In this document: positions 24,501-39,048 of the stretch, one piece after another
How the letters are laid out: each line of letters opens with the position of its first letter
Position numbering within the stretch: the stretch's first letter is position 1
From: Onchocerca volvulus
Lineage: Eukaryota; Nematoda; Chromadorea; Rhabditida; Onchocercidae
Direction of reading: 5' to 3'
Length of the DNA stretch: 64,000 bases
Assembly: GCA_000499405.2 (NCBI GenBank)
Contig: HG738138.1
Location: forward strand, 19,879,753 to 19,943,752
The notes under the pieces: generated by a model
Told to the model about the DNA's origin: nothing
The model's database searches: none
The model's input: the letters and a program-made list of their open reading frames with translations, nothing else
Position numbers and translations under genes: made by a program

Positions 24501-26035
24501 AGCCATTCAAAAATTTCATTAATTATGCTGATTTCTGACAAATTCGATGAATTTGGAGTATCCCCATTGATATACTAGCAAAATTTTCAAATTAAAAACT
24601 TTAAATTTGATTACACCTAAAATAGTTCCTAATCTGCATAATATAAACAACATAATTTAGTAATCTATTGGTTTCCAACTTGTGCTTTTAGTTTAAAAAT
24701 TCTATTCCAAATTAAAAAATGAAGGAATATTATTGTTATTTTACTGCTGTAAATTCAGGAGCTGTATGAATAAAGAAGCAATGTCTATCACTAAAAAAAC
24801 TATTTTAAATCATTTGTTGTTTGATTATTTATACAGTTTTTGAACCTTCGAAAAATCTTCTAGATTTTTAAATTAGTAGTTCATGGTTAATAATGCAACA
24901 TAATTGTTGCATAACTAGGTTGATCGAAAATAATCCTTCTAAATTATTATATCAAAAATGTCTCGGGTTTTATTATCAGTTTCTTAAAAGGTCGACAATA
25001 ATCAAGAAGTTAATAAGCATGAAAAGTAAATGATTTCAATAATTCATTTAAACATCATGCGAAAGAATTTTAGATTATGCATAAATATTCATATGTATTG
25101 CACCACTTTCTTGATTGTCAAACAAATTTCTATCAAAATTTTAGTCCATTTGAAGACAAAATAGATATGTAAATAAAAAGTGGAAAAAAAGAGACGATCT
25201 TTTTCTTAGTCATCATTATTAAATAGAAAAGTATCTGTGTTTAGCAGCATTTTCTAGAAGAAAGGTGAAAAACTAACAGTCTTTTAAACAACAAGGTGAG
25301 AACTTCCAAGATATGTTTTCTTCAGAAAAATTTTGTCAGACTAAATTAAGAAATGTTTTCTAATAATAATATCATGATACTGATTTAAGTTTCACTGTTT
25401 CAGGAAGAAAAAAAAGAAAAAACAAGCTTTAGTCTTTGTAAAATCTTATAAAATCATGGCTTCTTCCAATCTGAAATTCGCTCTTTCAGTATAGAAAGAG
25501 TTTCAATGCGAAAAAGTGAAGCACTAAAGATTGTATTTGGGTTTACGAAAATTTACTTGATAAATTTGAATTGCTATGTTATGGATTGTTAAGATAAGAT
25601 AACATGAAAATAAAAATGCAAATATTTCATGTCCCAATTTTATTTTGAAGGATTTAATCATATTTGGTTTTTGTTGAATTATTTGTTTGTAAAACAGCTG
25701 CGTATTTGTGTCACTTCTTTTAATCCTAACTCTTCTTTCAACAGTTAAAGTCTATCGCAAGTTTCATCTAGCACTGCAAAATATTCATTTATTTTTTCCA
25801 TAAGTAAAACATATTGCAAGCACTTAACTTATCAAATCTATCAGTCAAATATCAATCCGAAAATCTAAACTTCTCGATGTTTCTTTCAGTTTTCCCAGTT
25901 TCGCCATCATTTTTGCGTTGCAGTTGTTTGGCTGTGCTTTTTATAATAACGGCAATTTGATGTAACAAATATAGGCGATCAGTGATCTGATGTAAAGTTG
26001 TTTCGTCTTATTTATCACATTTTATCACACACATA

Positions 26036-26099
<64 letters not shown>

Positions 26100-29000
26100 C
26101 GCATGCATAAATTCCAATCTATTCGACCATCTGAGGAGAGCATAATCCTTCCTTTCTCCTTTAAAACTTTTTACACATTAGTTTGCTGCTGGTAGTGCTG
26201 CTGTTGTTGCAAGGTGGCAATGCAGGCAGTGCTGTTGTTGTCGTCGAAGAACTGGTGATGCTTGCTTGCTTGCTTGCTTGCATTACTTGCATTGTTATTG
26301 CACATATTTGCTTGATAGGCAAGAAGCTGTCGAGAATTTCATCGCCCCTGCTCTGTGTTGGGTATCTTCTTCTTCAGACACTTAATGAGAATGGAAGGAA
26401 GCTTGCTTTCAGGATGATGAAAGCGTAGGTGGCTTTGATGGCTCAAGAAGATGGCCTTTCCCCTTTCTCCTTATCTCAAACTTCCCGTATAAATGTATGT
26501 GTATGTGTGTGTGTTGTGTATGTGTGTGTTATGTATGTGTATGTGAGTTAGTTAATAGAGATTCTTAAATAGTATTGTTGGGGTGTGAATTGGCTGAAAG
26601 GATGTTTTGGATGATGGAATGGAAGATGGAAGAGGGATGGATGTATAAGTGCTTGATAAGAAGAACAGATCCGGGCAACCAACAGGCAGTTGGTGTTTCC
26701 CTACTTTTGCTCCTATTTTCTGGGATTCGTCAACTTATTCTCGTTCCCTTCATGCTAAAGAAGTTTGAAAGATTCAACGAAAACTTTGAAATTTTATGAA
26801 ATTGAAGTATTTTAATTTCAAAATGAGGATACAGTACAGTATTTTTTGCAAATATTAGCTGATGAATATTGATGGATTCCTCTTTTTATAGATGTATCTA
26901 AAATGTTACAACAAGATAAATGCACAAAAAGAAGAGCATGCTAATTATTTAGTTGGTTTAATTTGATATCTTCTCCTTCCTCTTCCTTTTCACTTCTTTT
27001 CAAATGGTACTTATAAAAGAAGAATTAAGTTCAGGTTTTAAATTCTAAACAATTGAAATAAAAGTGAATAGAAATAGAGGATAGGTAGTTTCCTGCACTT
27101 ATGAGTGCACTAAGAGGAAACCTGATTGGACAACAAACAAAAACTTAGAGGGATGGACTGCTATCCAACATCACTACCGTATTTGTCAATGCAGATGAAG
27201 ACGAATTCAGAGTGGAAGGGAGGGGAGAGGAAAATTGCAAGAATGCATGATAGGACGATGCCGCCCGTACTAAGATGTAGTGGTGCGGGTTATACGGTGG
27301 CAGTGTCCGTCCGAGAATGTGACATCCTGAATTGTTGCTGGTTGGCTATTAATGAAATGACACTTCAATCAGTGTATAACATAACATAGAATGCAGACAA
27401 CTGCACATGCACATGCACATGCACTTGCACATGCACACACACACATACACCATTTGCCTATTTGATGGTAACGGCTATGATTTCACATCTTCATCATAAC
27501 TCCATTTTACCGTACTTTCAAGGACAATCATTACTGTGTATATCACAAATTTTTGGAATGACATCGCAATTGTAGACTTTTTTTCTTCGGAATTTGAGAA
27601 TTCATATGGCAATGTAAATTGGGAAAGGCGAGGACTTCACAAAAGATATTTCTTTCTTTTCTGTCATACTTATTTTTTTTTTTTGGTTAAAAAGCTAGTG
27701 GGAGAGAGAGAGAAAAAAAGAAAAAGGAGGAAGATTCAACAAACTGGAAGGATAATTGTCTTTTAAATTAACCAAAACTTATCACTCATCAATTAACTAA
27801 GGCTTATCATTAAGTTTATAATCTCTACAATTATGCTATGCTATTGGTGAGGATCACGGTGATAAGAATTGCTACATGACAGGAAAAATCAGAGATTGGG
27901 ATTTCGTTCCTTATTTTTTATTTTTCTTTTCTTTTTTTTTTTTTTTTTTTTTGTTATAACGATCAGTTCACTAATTTGCTATGGCAGCTTCAAAAAGAAA
28001 TAAAGAAGCGTGGATAATTATGCTCAAAAGACTCAAATGGTTTTTTTTTTTTTTGGAACTGATGAGGTCAACAGATGTGAGAAGTTTTTGCGAATAATAG
28101 ACAAATGCGCGAGAATTGCTGGTATATTGTCGTCGTATGATTTATTAGACGCAATTTCAACTCAAATTACATGTGAACAAACCTCATTTAATTTTCGCTT
28201 TCTTGAAATATTTGGTTGTGGATCAAATGTAAATTCTTGTCGTGTCCCAAGCGGATCTACCGCGTCATCTAGAAATGAATAATGACTGCGCATGGAATAG
28301 TGTATGTGTCATCATCAGCTTTATAAACTGATTTGAATGTCATAAAATTTTGCTTAGATTACCTGGTCGTTGGAATTATTTAAATTGGAATTATTGTGAT
28401 TTATGCTAATTTTGAAAAACTTTGCAAAAAAAATGCTATTTCAAATTGTAAGCACTTGTCAGAAATAATATAGTCAACAAAAAAAAAACTGAAGTGAACA
28501 CAAACCAATATCGGGAGTGTTAAGGCAATTCCTAATCAGTGTTTTTCCAGCTTCCGAACAAATCATCGGTCGCAATTTCTTTGTAGCAAATGTATAAACA
28601 TGACCTGTTTCCGATGCTACCAGCAACATCACTTGAGTTCCTGTTAGTGTTGATAATTCATAGGCCTGAAGAGAAAAATACTACCAACCAAATGAATTTA
28701 ATGTAAGAGTTAAATTTGAAGATAAAAAAAAAAAATTGCAGGTAATTGTCATCGGAAATGAATCAATTCCTAGCATAAATAAATTTATGCGAGAAAATTC
28801 ATTTTTTTTCGAAAGGAAAAAAAAAACAATAATCGAATACCAACTTTTTTCATAATTCCAGTTTTCCTTTTACTAAATGTTGTGTATCTTCGCAATTTAT
28901 TGCCGATATATTCCATTTTTATCTTTACTCGACCTGAAAAATAATAACTCCTAACATGACATCATTAAATCAACCAATATATATATTGCATATATATATA

Positions 29001-32000
29001 TATATATATATATGCTGCAAAGAATATGATTTTAATTTTAATAGACTCAGTATTATGGATTTTTGGGTATTTTCGAAATTTTTTGGTTTAAATTAAAATT
29101 TCAGTTAATAAAGCAAATGACTTTTGCAAATATCTGACCTGCAGCAATGAAAAAGTTGGAAAAGAGCAAGCACAAAAGTTGAGATCAATATTATTTTGAA
29201 TTTTGAATAAGATAAAGAATCCGAAGGTTTAGAATAAATGAATAATATAGATTTAATTCTGACAAGCATTTTATTTCCAGGACAAAGTATCACCTTTACT
29301 CTAGCCTGTTAAATTAATTCAATTTGTTGAGTTAAATAAATATTTTTTTTTCATTTTAATTCTCAGTGACATTCATTACAATTTCAATACGTACCTTTTG
29401 TTTTCTTTCCATTCGGTAATGTCGGCGTACCTTCATTCACCTGATGCTGCAGTTGCGGAGATGAACTTTCACACTCACCTCCCATCACACCTTCTTCTGT
29501 TGATGACTAAAGAATAATAGAAGCATAATAATTTGAGAACAAAATGGTAGCAAATTTCAAATGATTTAACTTCATTTATGAATTAACTCATGCCATGATC
29601 ATTTCAAAAATGTTCCTATTATCACTGAAAAGAAGAAAGTTCATCTTTCATTCATTTATCACTATTTATCTCTTCTCATTGCTTTTCATCATTTAGCATT
29701 TTAACCGAAGTCACACATTTATCATATTTTTAACCAGCGGATGATTCAGTTGACTAAGTAATGTTTGTTATTTCTAGGAAGAGTGAAAGCCTGGTCGAAG
29801 CTATATAAAGTTATTAATTTACTAGTAGAGACGCATAATTAAAAGGATCTTAAATACTCTTCGCATAAGTTAAGTGATTTAAAGATTGAATTTTAAACTT
29901 GTAGATCAAGAAGTACGTCTTGAAATACTTTTTTTTTTTTTTTTGTACATCTTCTTGAGTGGAACACACAAATTTGAATAGAACTAGAATAACAGATGAG
30001 TAAAATATATACAAAAAGATATATTGACCACATTAAACAAAGAAAAAAAAATGATTCAATTTGAATAAAATTGCTAAATCATTTCTATGAAATCAGAAAA
30101 TTAAGCAAAATTTTCATTTTTTTGAAAAGAAGAAAAAACAACAGGGGTAGCTCGAAAGATACTCAAGTTAGATGATACTTGTCTTCCACATTATTCTCAT
30201 TTCGTCAAAAAATAATCAGTATCAGCAAAAAAATTGTAGAATGGACACTGAGGAAAAGAACCACATCGCTTTCAAAATTGACTATTCTCTTTTTGTGACA
30301 TCGCCCGCTTTAAATCAGCCTACTTCATTTTCCTCCGAAATTTCGCAAGCTATCAAAAGACAGAATCTTTAAAATATTCAGAAATTAGTAAGAGAGCAAC
30401 ATATAAAAAGTTTCCATTCTTCACTTTCGATTCGTCATGTTCCCATAGTATTTGGCAGATGACAACTTCATCCTTCAGTTCTTCATTATACTGATTAATT
30501 TATTTTGGTGGAAAGATGGTAATATAATAAAATTTTTCTGATTTTTAATGGTAATATATAGTAATTGATTGAAGATACTTATTTATCCATAGAACCGTAC
30601 AGATTAGTATAATTTTAAATGTAGACTTCAGAAAATATTTTTTGAAAATTTCATAAATCAGCTATAGCATTTTAGAGTACGAACTTGTGAGTTCCTATCA
30701 GACAAAAACTTTGGAAAAGTTAGAAACAGCGAATCATAGAATTTGTGTCCAAAAGCCAGTTGCTAAAAGCATAGTTTTAAGTCTTTCATTACACTCATTG
30801 ATAAATGTAGTAAAAATAAACATAAAAACTGCATCAAAGTGCCTTGTAATCATAAGACTAATGCTTGTTGCTTCATCACACTAATTCGTTTTAATTTTCA
30901 TTTAAATATTAATATTACCATTACATAACTGTCCACATCAACAAGTAAAAGACTTTATTCTCAGTTTAATAAAAATAATTAGAACACCTCTGCATACATT
31001 AACCTATTAAAACTTTGTATGAAAATATTGGTGTAATAATTCAGGCCAGGAATAATTTGTTCAGGAAAGCAAAGTGGTACACGTCGTGGAAACAAGTTCC
31101 ACTGTCCAAATAGAAAACCTCATCTCAAAGTCCTTCTCTTCCTGCTCCTTCGCCATTTTTATCACCCTCATCATCATCATTACCATCACCACTGACAATA
31201 AATTGCGACTGTAATTGGTTTGGATTTATTCATACTCCAAATGAGCAAACAGACATAATTTTCTCCTTCCCATAATAATATCCCAAAATAATACTATTAT
31301 GCCCGTCTTTCTCGTTTTCCCTTCCCGCACTTCTGTCCAACTCTTCTTCGCATATTTTAAAAACATTAATTTTTGAAAAGAATGTTTCTTGCTGTTGTTG
31401 CCATCCATCGTCTTTCATTGCCTCCTTAATCTTCTGTTTCAACTGACATCATCAAATGCATGGAAAAAGAACATGTTTCCAACAGATGAATTAGAATTAT
31501 TACTACCAAAAATGTATGAGCTTAAACGACGGCAAATGACTATTCCATTGCTAAAAAAAACTTCAATATTAATAAAATTTTGAAATAAACGAGATCTTAT
31601 CATTGTTTTCATTGTGACATTAATTTTCAGTTGAGCATCAATTTTCTGATAATAAGTTCAATTTATGACAGACCTTATGTCTTTTGAAGAAATTAATTAT
31701 ATCAGGGAAGAATAGCGAGAATTTTATTATGAATAACTGCAGTTGTTGGAATGAAAACAGTGAAAATAATTAAGAAAAAAGAAATCTTTGCTGTAAACCA
31801 TGCAAACAAATCTTTGCTGTAAACCATGCAAAGAAAAATAGTGTTGCTGTAATCATTAAAGAAGAAAATCTTAAACAAAATTTAGTGAAGGAAAAAAGTG
31901 AAATATGATGACCAATTATGACTGAGACATAAAGGCTGCTTTAGAAATAAAATTAAGTTTGGTAGATTTAATGATTTCAAAAGCTCTCTTTTGCTAATTT

Positions 32001-33636
32001 GTTTAAGTTTAAGAAAAAATTCTTTTTTTCTCTCGAAAAAACTTCCAAATTATCCTATACTAATAATACAACAACGACTATCAGGAAGACGGATACAATC
32101 TTAAGGAAAATAAAGAGATTAGCATTTGTTCAGTGAATGAACAAACAGAACATTAACCTTTTTAGATTTATGGAATACGATCTTATCAATATATCATCAT
32201 ATCAGAAGCTGCACGAATTACACATTTCTAAGCTTCAACAAATACAAAAAACGATATTTCTACGTGGTGCGTAACCTGAGGAAAATTTATTTTGGTCCAT
32301 TTTCGCTAAATGTTTTCAAGTTTGATTACACTTTAACAAATATATTCATACAGAATAGCTCAGCTTAAAAACAGTTTCCTTTTGTATCTCTGTGTTCTAT
32401 TCATGAATCATCAAAATCTGTGATAAATTTTTCAAATAAATGGAGTTTGAACTAAACTGATGTACAGTATTTGAAACATGCTGCTACTTCATTCTTTACG
32501 ATTCACTATTCTTATTAAAAAATTGTCAGACTTAAATTTAACTTCCCACGGATCTATCATTCTTTAATTATTTTGCATAAATAGCAATAAATACTTTTGT
32601 GTGCTTTTATTAACTAGATAAGATAAAAATATTTATCACTGATAAATATTTTTACCATTTTTTCACATTTTTCTTTGTTTTTATTCAATCTTCACTCCTT
32701 CCAATTAAAGTTCTCTACTAACATTAAATGGAAATTTTTGATTTAAATTCAAATTGAAAATTAAATTAAAAGTTTACAAAGACATGTTTCAAATTAAAAA
32801 TGAAAAATTACAAACAATAGTTTAAATGTGCAAATTGATTCCAAAACTTTTCAGGCATTTCCAGTTGCATCTCGAAAAAAAAAAAAAAACAAAATTCTTG
32901 AAATCTTCATTTCTATCCTTCACAATTTTAGAACTATAAAGAATCTGGCGAACCAGAATTTTCACTACAATTTACTTGATATGATCAATTTTCACTTCTA
33001 AAAAAAACATCATTTGTGCCAACTTGACTTTAATTTCAAAAATTTAAAGTGATTTGCGAAAAATTTCAATGAATAGGTACATTTAATGAAAATACTGTTT
33101 TTTTTTTTGGCAATTGATAATTACGAATGCTGCCTTAAACTGAACCACTTATCATTCTATATTATTGATCTGTTATTATGTTGAAAGAGTGCCGCTCCAA
33201 AAGCTAAAAAGAAATTTAGAAATCTTTTAGGAAGAAATCCGATAACCATAAGCTGCTGATGCTGTTTAGATGGAACTGATCATAATAGATTTTGCTTATT
33301 CTACGTTTCCTGGGGTTGATATCTCATTATTACAATTTTATCTTCTTTCCATGATTTTGTTTTCGTAAGTTGATAACATTATTTCTATGCTTTTAAGAAG
33401 TCTTATTTTAGTTGATAGTTTCACAATAATCAAACAAAAGAGTAAATCATCTAAAATGGAACATAAAATGATTATTCAAGAAAAAAAATATTTCGATAAA
33501 AGATTCATGAATCGATAAAGGAAAAGAAATTACATACCGTTTCCTTGGGTGTTAGAAGTAACGATTGGCATGGTGAATTAGATCCAGGATTAGTGAAGTT
33601 CAAATTGAAGCACGTCTCACCAGGAACCATGCTCAT
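21577..33636 (-). CDS. unc-120: MADS-box transcription factor SRF / UNC-120
   Basis: Ten exons: 33,636-33,538; 29,506-29,395; 28,933-28,845; 28,665-28,506; 28,268-28,183; 23,911-23,758; 22,560-22,276; 22,042-21,959; 21,830-21,715; 21,648-21,577. The product is 418 aa. The DNA-binding and dimerisation core (residues 71-153) is almost that of human SRF: GRVKIKMEYIGNKLRRYTTF, SKRKTGIMKKAYELSTLTG, LLVASETGHVYTFATKKL. SRF binds CArG boxes. In nematodes UNC-120 drives muscle genes. C-terminal to it are an acidic Ser/Glu region (residues 190-233), an Ala/Gln-rich helix-like segment, an Asn-rich run (about 276-302), and a Gly/Asn/Ser- and Gln-rich tail, probably the activation region. An in-frame TAG precedes the chosen ATG. 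The third exon ends at an unusual but GT-type donor (AAA|GTTGGT). Introns of 4.0 and 4.3 kb may hold control elements. The joins in the low-complexity C-terminal half rest on phase and splice sites alone. Confidence 0.9.
22370..22440. repeat. ATT/AAT trinucleotide tract encoding the UNC-120 poly-Asn run
   Basis: Imperfect ATT repeats on the plus strand, read as AAT/AAC/AGT codons on the minus strand inside the seventh unc-120 exon. The length may vary between individuals. Confidence 0.8.
23912..28182 (-). other. Large unc-120 intron with simple repeats
   Basis: 4.3-kb intron. It holds a (CA)n microsatellite at about 26,030-26,092, four TGCT/TTGC units at about 26,263-26,282, a (TG)n-rich block at 26,495-26,545, and ACATGC repeats at 27,402-27,435. 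Runs of T lie at about 27,670 and 27,935. A less AT-rich segment at 24,320-24,480 could be regulatory, but I see no defined site. No nested gene found. Confidence 0.5.
28989..29013. repeat. (TA)n microsatellite in unc-120 intron
   Basis: Uninterrupted AT dinucleotides between the second and third unc-120 exons. Confidence 0.85.
29507..33537 (-). other. First unc-120 intron
   Basis: 4.0-kb intron after the first coding exon. A 26-bp unit (AATCTTTGCTGTAAACCATG...) is tandemly duplicated at about 31,784-31,835, and several poly-A/T runs occur. A first intron this long is a plausible place for muscle enhancers. No nested gene or clear CArG box was identified by eye. Confidence 0.4.
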
Positions 33637-34058
33637 AGTCAGCAACAGATTTATCTATCGTATCCTGTCAGTAGCAATCAGTATATGAAATATTTCCAAC
33701 TTAAAAAGCCAGTTTTGGGTATAAGTTGAGCTCGAAAAAAAACGTTCAGTATAACTCGGGATGAGTTAAGAAACTGGAAATGATGTTGAGGAGGTGGAGA
33801 TGGAAGGAAGAGATGGAGAATCTGGGACACAAGCAAAGTCAGAAGGCTTTGTAAGCTAAGCAAAATGAAAGTGAAAGAAATGCTTTTTCCAGAAAGCGCT
33901 TGCAGCAAGCTCTCTTGATGAATATCGCCTGGCTATCCAGATTTAGACAAGATAGGCAGCACTTCACAACTCTCGAACTTGACTACAAACTTCGAGATTC
34001 TGCCCAGAACAGGCAGGGAGATAGCAGTGGCAGATTTGAAAACGAATTTGAGAATTGT

Positions 34059-34096
<38 letters not shown>

Positions 34097-37000
34097 TATA
34101 TCGGGGAGGAGATATAAGTTCGAGTTGTATGCTACGACATATACCGCTTTCTTTAGCCAGCAAACGTACTTGGTAAAGCTGCTCAACAAGTACAGAGAGA
34201 AAAGGGAACAACACAGAGAGAGAAGGTTGGAACAATTTCTCGATTTTCCAACTTCCTCCGCCTCCTTCTCCTCCTCCTCCAGTTCAAGCCATATTTTCAA
34301 GGTAGAAGCATTGAAGAAGCATTAGTAGCTATAAGAGGGTCGAGGGAAGAAGAAGAACTTCTGACTAAACTAACTAACTTTTGACTACTGTCGTCATCAA
34401 TGCCAAGCACAAGCACAAGCATACACACACAAACATATACACACAGAAGCTTTACTTGTAGAATTTGAAGATGTCTACAACACCAATTTTACATTTCAAC
34501 TAAAACTGGAGAGGCAAGGAGGAGGAGATCGCATTTACTGTTACAACATCCCCACTGACCCCTTTTTGGCTGAAATGTGAACTTTGTAGCATAATTTTTG
34601 TATGAACTCATGGAAATTACCATTTGCATATTGTAAATAACTTGAAAGCAACGACAAGATAAGAATGATATTGGCTATATCCACGAGATGATACTATCAT
34701 CATCTAGAAATTCTAAATATTCCAAGAAGATCCGACATAATTAATAGGCAGCAACCAAGTCTAAGCAGTGCAAACAATTTTTATTCTGACTAGATGATCC
34801 TTGCAAATGATGAACTTCATTGGATTTCTCTTGGCAAATCAAATCTCTTGATATCTCGCATTAAAATATTATCAGTAAGAACTACTGCCGAATTTCCATG
34901 CCACATTTATACAGAGACCGACTTTTTTTCCATTTTTCTTGTAGTAAAGTGAAACATTCCGGAAGTAGAGTAAAACATAAAACACTTTTTCTATATGATC
35001 TGCCAAATTTCCTCTCACTTCTTCCGAAAAATTACTCGTAATCATCTATGGTCTTGAAATTAGAGTATTTCATGTAGGAATACAACTGACCAAATACTTT
35101 TCAAATTGAAAATTATCGAAAAATGGAGATTGAAAACTATCGAGAAATCGAAATAAAATTAGGTATTTCCGAAAAGCCTAATTGAAACTAAAATTAAAAT
35201 TAGAATCAGTTTGAAAGCACAAAAAGTGGGTGCATAAAAACAATTGGTCAGGTTGACCGTGTGTCAACATGAAGAAATATACTGCTTTCTACTGAAAATA
35301 TCAAAGAAAATATTTAGAATTTGAAAAGAGAAATTCGACAGAGAGTGTACAACGACTAACTGTTGATGATGGTAGATCGAGAATTCCAAAATGGGATTGG
35401 CTAGTGGTGGTGAGAGTGATGATGATGGTAAAGGCAACGATGACGATCTCTGATATTTGTTTATATTTGGGAGAAAAAAGTGATCATGAATTCAGTAAAA
35501 GGCCATTTTCAACAATATAGACGAGTGCACATTCCATTTCGTTCCGCCACGTACTGCGCATTGAAGAATATTTGTTGTTTCATTTTGGTACCCTTCCCCG
35601 TAACTATCATATCAGTCTGCCAAATCATCATTTCAAAAGCTTCTTCATTTTCTTTCCAGATTAACATACATATGCGAAATGAATCTTCAACCTATCGTTA
35701 TGGGAACTATTTCGGGATGAAGATCGATTCAAATTTTGGAAGAATCACTTCTAGAAACTCTCTATTTAGCGCCCTTTTTACAATGTTGATAACAATCGTG
35801 CACTGAAATTTGCAGCGTACTATCACAATTTAAAACATAGTACTGCCGATTCGTGGAGAATGGATGTATCGTTAAAGGCAATCTGTCTAATATGTAACCC
35901 AAGAAGTTTAATTACTTGCTTAGCAATTTACTCTTATTTTAATTACATTATTCGTTATATGAATATACTATGGATAATTTTACAAACCATCTTACTTTCC
36001 TTTTCGTATTACATCTTTCGTGCATCGAAAAACCGACTGAAGATCAACTGGCTAAGACTGCTTTGAAATTTTTGATTTACCGAAAAAGAAATACATGTAC
36101 CAAATTCCCATTTATCAGACCGACTATCTTTTGGTATATGAATACATTATATATAATGTTTTGTCTAAATGAAAATGGATTTTTACATAAATGTGTGCAT
36201 ATGTCCGTTTAAAAGTACTGAACATATTTTGCTAATATTAGTTATTTCTACCAATGAAACACTATAACAAAAGTGTGGATCATTCTTATCCATTGAAGGA
36301 TGCGTGATGTACAAAAATGATTTATACTTTTTTTGTAGTTTCTCATTTGACAAAAGTAACCGAGATTGATCTATACTTTTTTTGTAGTTTCTCATTGACA
36401 AAAGTAACCGAGATTTCGAATTTCATAACTTTTACTACTCTGAAAATATCGGAAGATAAACATACTCCAAAATACAAACAAGTATGCATGAAAATCATAA
36501 TATGAGGAATAGGAAACATTTAGCAAACATTTCGCAGAAGTTTAATCTCATTATATTGTTCACGGCCCTTCTGCACCAAATTACTGCATCATCTAATAAA
36601 AAATTGAATACAAGATTGAAAATTAAGTTCTCCAATTTCTGCCACTTATTTTCTAAATAATTTCAACCGATGTTTGCAAAGAAAGTCATGACTAGGATGT
36701 TTTTCCGGAAAATCAAAAAAGGATACAATGAGGCAGGTAGAGAATATTTGAATGAACTCATAGCTTTTACTTATTTCATTTTGAAGATTTCAAAAATTGG
36801 CAATACAGCAAATTGGCAAATATAAGAAACGTTTTTAATGAGGACAAAACACATGAAAAGAGTCACTCTCATATATATTACACATAGGTATATTCAAAAA
36901 TATGATCAAAAAAGAGTTATGATGCCGCTACAACTTTGTTATTTATGGTAAAATTATAATGAAGAATGCAAAACAGCAAGTAATACGCTACAGGCATATT

Positions 37001-37478
37001 GATCTTGCACTCACTGATTAAGAAAATTTTGTCCAGAAAAAACAAAATACGTACTACTGAGGGAACAGATTTGGGAAAGTTAATATTTTAAGAAAAAAAG
37101 GAAAAACTTAGGGCTTCCCCTTCTTCATCCTGAATTTATATAACTAAGCCCATCCTTCGCTCATTTAGAAAAAATTTGAAAAAAAAATTCTTCTATTTAA
37201 TAGAAATAATCAATCAACTCATCCATTAAGATTTAAACTAGCAAAGTTTTGTTTTTAAGATTCGAAGTACTGCGTGAAAAAGAAAAAAAAAATAGAAATG
37301 TCTAAAAATAATTTATTCCCGAAACTTTTCCAATTTTTCATGAATCAATAATTGTCAACAAATAAAAATACATATGATGATCTATAATTATTAAAACACT
37401 CCTAGCGAGCTTGTATACTTGAATTTTGTAACTTTTCATTTTCTTAAATCAATATCCGACTTTGTTGACTGCACCAAT
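33637..37478. other. Upstream region of unc-120, intergenic
   Basis: Contains a (GAT)n microsatellite at 34,060-34,096, CA-rich repeats at about 34,415-34,445, and a 48-bp perfect-to-near-perfect tandem duplication at 36,319-36,366 and 36,367-36,414. Open frames here (for example 35,480-35,806) show no domain-like pattern. It probably includes the unc-120 promoter and the 3' untranslated region of the RRM gene to the right. Confidence 0.45.
36319..36414. repeat. 48-bp tandem duplication
   Basis: Two copies of a unit starting TGATTTATACTTTTTTTG and ending ACCGAGAT. They differ by one substitution and a one-base indel, so the duplication is recent. Confidence 0.85.
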
Positions 37479-38590
37479 TCAGCCATTGAAACCATTCTTT
37501 GCAACAATCAAACGTAAAGATGGCATTTTAGTATAAGCTTTATTATACGCTCCGTTGTCACTTTCGTTTTCCCTCACCAAATTTCTGAGCTTCGTACTAA
37601 CAGTCTTCTCGAAAAAATTATTTCTTGTGGATTTCCCTTTCGAATCAATATAGCTTGTTGTAATTTCCGTAGCAAAATTTGTTTCACTCGTCCGCGTCTT
37701 GCAGTTTTGAAAATTCATATCATTTATGGAAATTACTTGTGAATTAGTTTCACATGTTACTTCCTTTTCTTTGTTATTTTTCTCAGCTCCAACAAATTCG
37801 ATTGTTTCAACTTCATTGTCGGGCTTTGTCTTTGAAAAATCCATTTTAGAACTACTTTCGCTATCAAATAATGTCACATTGGTACCAGTCAATAACAACG
37901 ATTTTTCTTCACTTGCTAGTGAACAAATTACTTCTTCATCATCAATAATGTGTTTCCCTTCGAATTTCCTGATATTTTCATAGAAATCATTATTTTCAAA
38001 TGAAATAAAAGCGAAACCTTTGTGCAGACCTGTCCTCAAATCCTGAAAAACGCTTAGATAAATTGCATGTTTATAATAAATACTTCGATACTGTAATAAT
38101 TCAATACCGAAATATTATTAATCATTAAGTTTGATAGATAATCATTTTGATTATTAGCAGGAATCATTTGGTCATAGCTGATACATTAAAACAACAAATG
38201 TTATGACAAAAAATTAGGCACAAAGAAGAATAATAAGCATTACAGTCAAAAAAAGAGGAACTCACAAAAGGCAGAGTGATATTCCTAACTTTACCAAACT
38301 GAGAGAAATGATCTGTCAATTCTACTGAAACAAAAGAATTGAAAGAGTTTAGCGACTTAGTTTTCTTTCAATCTTATTTTCAACGATAATTTTTCGAAAT
38401 ATTATGAAATTAAGATATTCAGTGAAAAGCATATGCAAATAATAAAATTATGTGTATAAGTCTGAAATGATAACTTACATGCACCTGTAACCCAGCTGAT
38501 CCTTTTAACAAACAGTTCTGGATTGTTCCGCCGGATTCCTTTAAAATTTTTAAAAGCTGCATCAGCCCTTCGAACTAAACGTGCCGCCAT
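37479..38590 (-). CDS. SLIRP-like RRM protein with long C-terminal extension, 244 aa
   Basis: Exons 38,590-38,479, 38,324-38,266 and 38,042-37,479. The N-terminal 95 residues form one RRM most like SLIRP, a mitochondrial RNA-binding protein that works with LRPPRC to stabilise mitochondrial mRNAs. RNP2 is LFVKRISWV. RNP1 lies in GLHKGFAFISF. The spacing from the RNP2 tryptophan to HFSQFGKV equals human SLIRP when the GTAAGT donor is used. The start MAARLVRRADAAF is Arg/Ala-rich, consistent with mitochondrial import. Unlike SLIRP (about 109 aa), a polar tail of about 150 residues follows, rich in Ser, Thr, Asn, Lys and Glu and likely disordered. The gene next upstream is a paralogue with the same two intron positions and an identical 59-nt middle exon length. 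Whether both act in mitochondria is inference. Confidence 0.8.
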
Positions 38591-39048
38591 TTATCTACAG
38601 ATCGGTTTGTATATATAATGCATAGTTTAAAAAATCTACACTATAAATATCAGCAAAGATCTCACAAAGAGACCTAAAGTTCATAAGAAAAGATATACTA
38701 AATAACTGAATAAATTTAGCTGAAGTAAACAATATTATCATCAAAGATTTTCTAGGAAGAAAAATACGGAATTAAACATATACCCAAATAGTAAGAAAAC
38801 ATACATTGAATGATCAAACACCGGATGGAAAATTCAAGCGAATTTCACTGAAATAATTGAAATTGTTTCTACTGCTGTTGCTTCCTGGAATTAGGTATTG
38901 CAATCTTCGCAATTACCTGAAACAAAATTATGATATGAAACAATATAAAAATCATGCATGTGATATGGATACCGAGTTTCGGGAAATATCTAAGTGCATC
39001 ACTGTACAAAATTGTACTCGATACTCAAATAAACAAATACAACAATCT

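Noticed and set aside
34003..34300. Open frames with His-, Ser- or Asp-runs
   Set aside because: They are readings of the (GAT)n microsatellite in different frames.
35480..36066. Two adjacent open frames with hydrophobic stretches
   Set aside because: I could not build a phase-consistent exon chain or see any family pattern.
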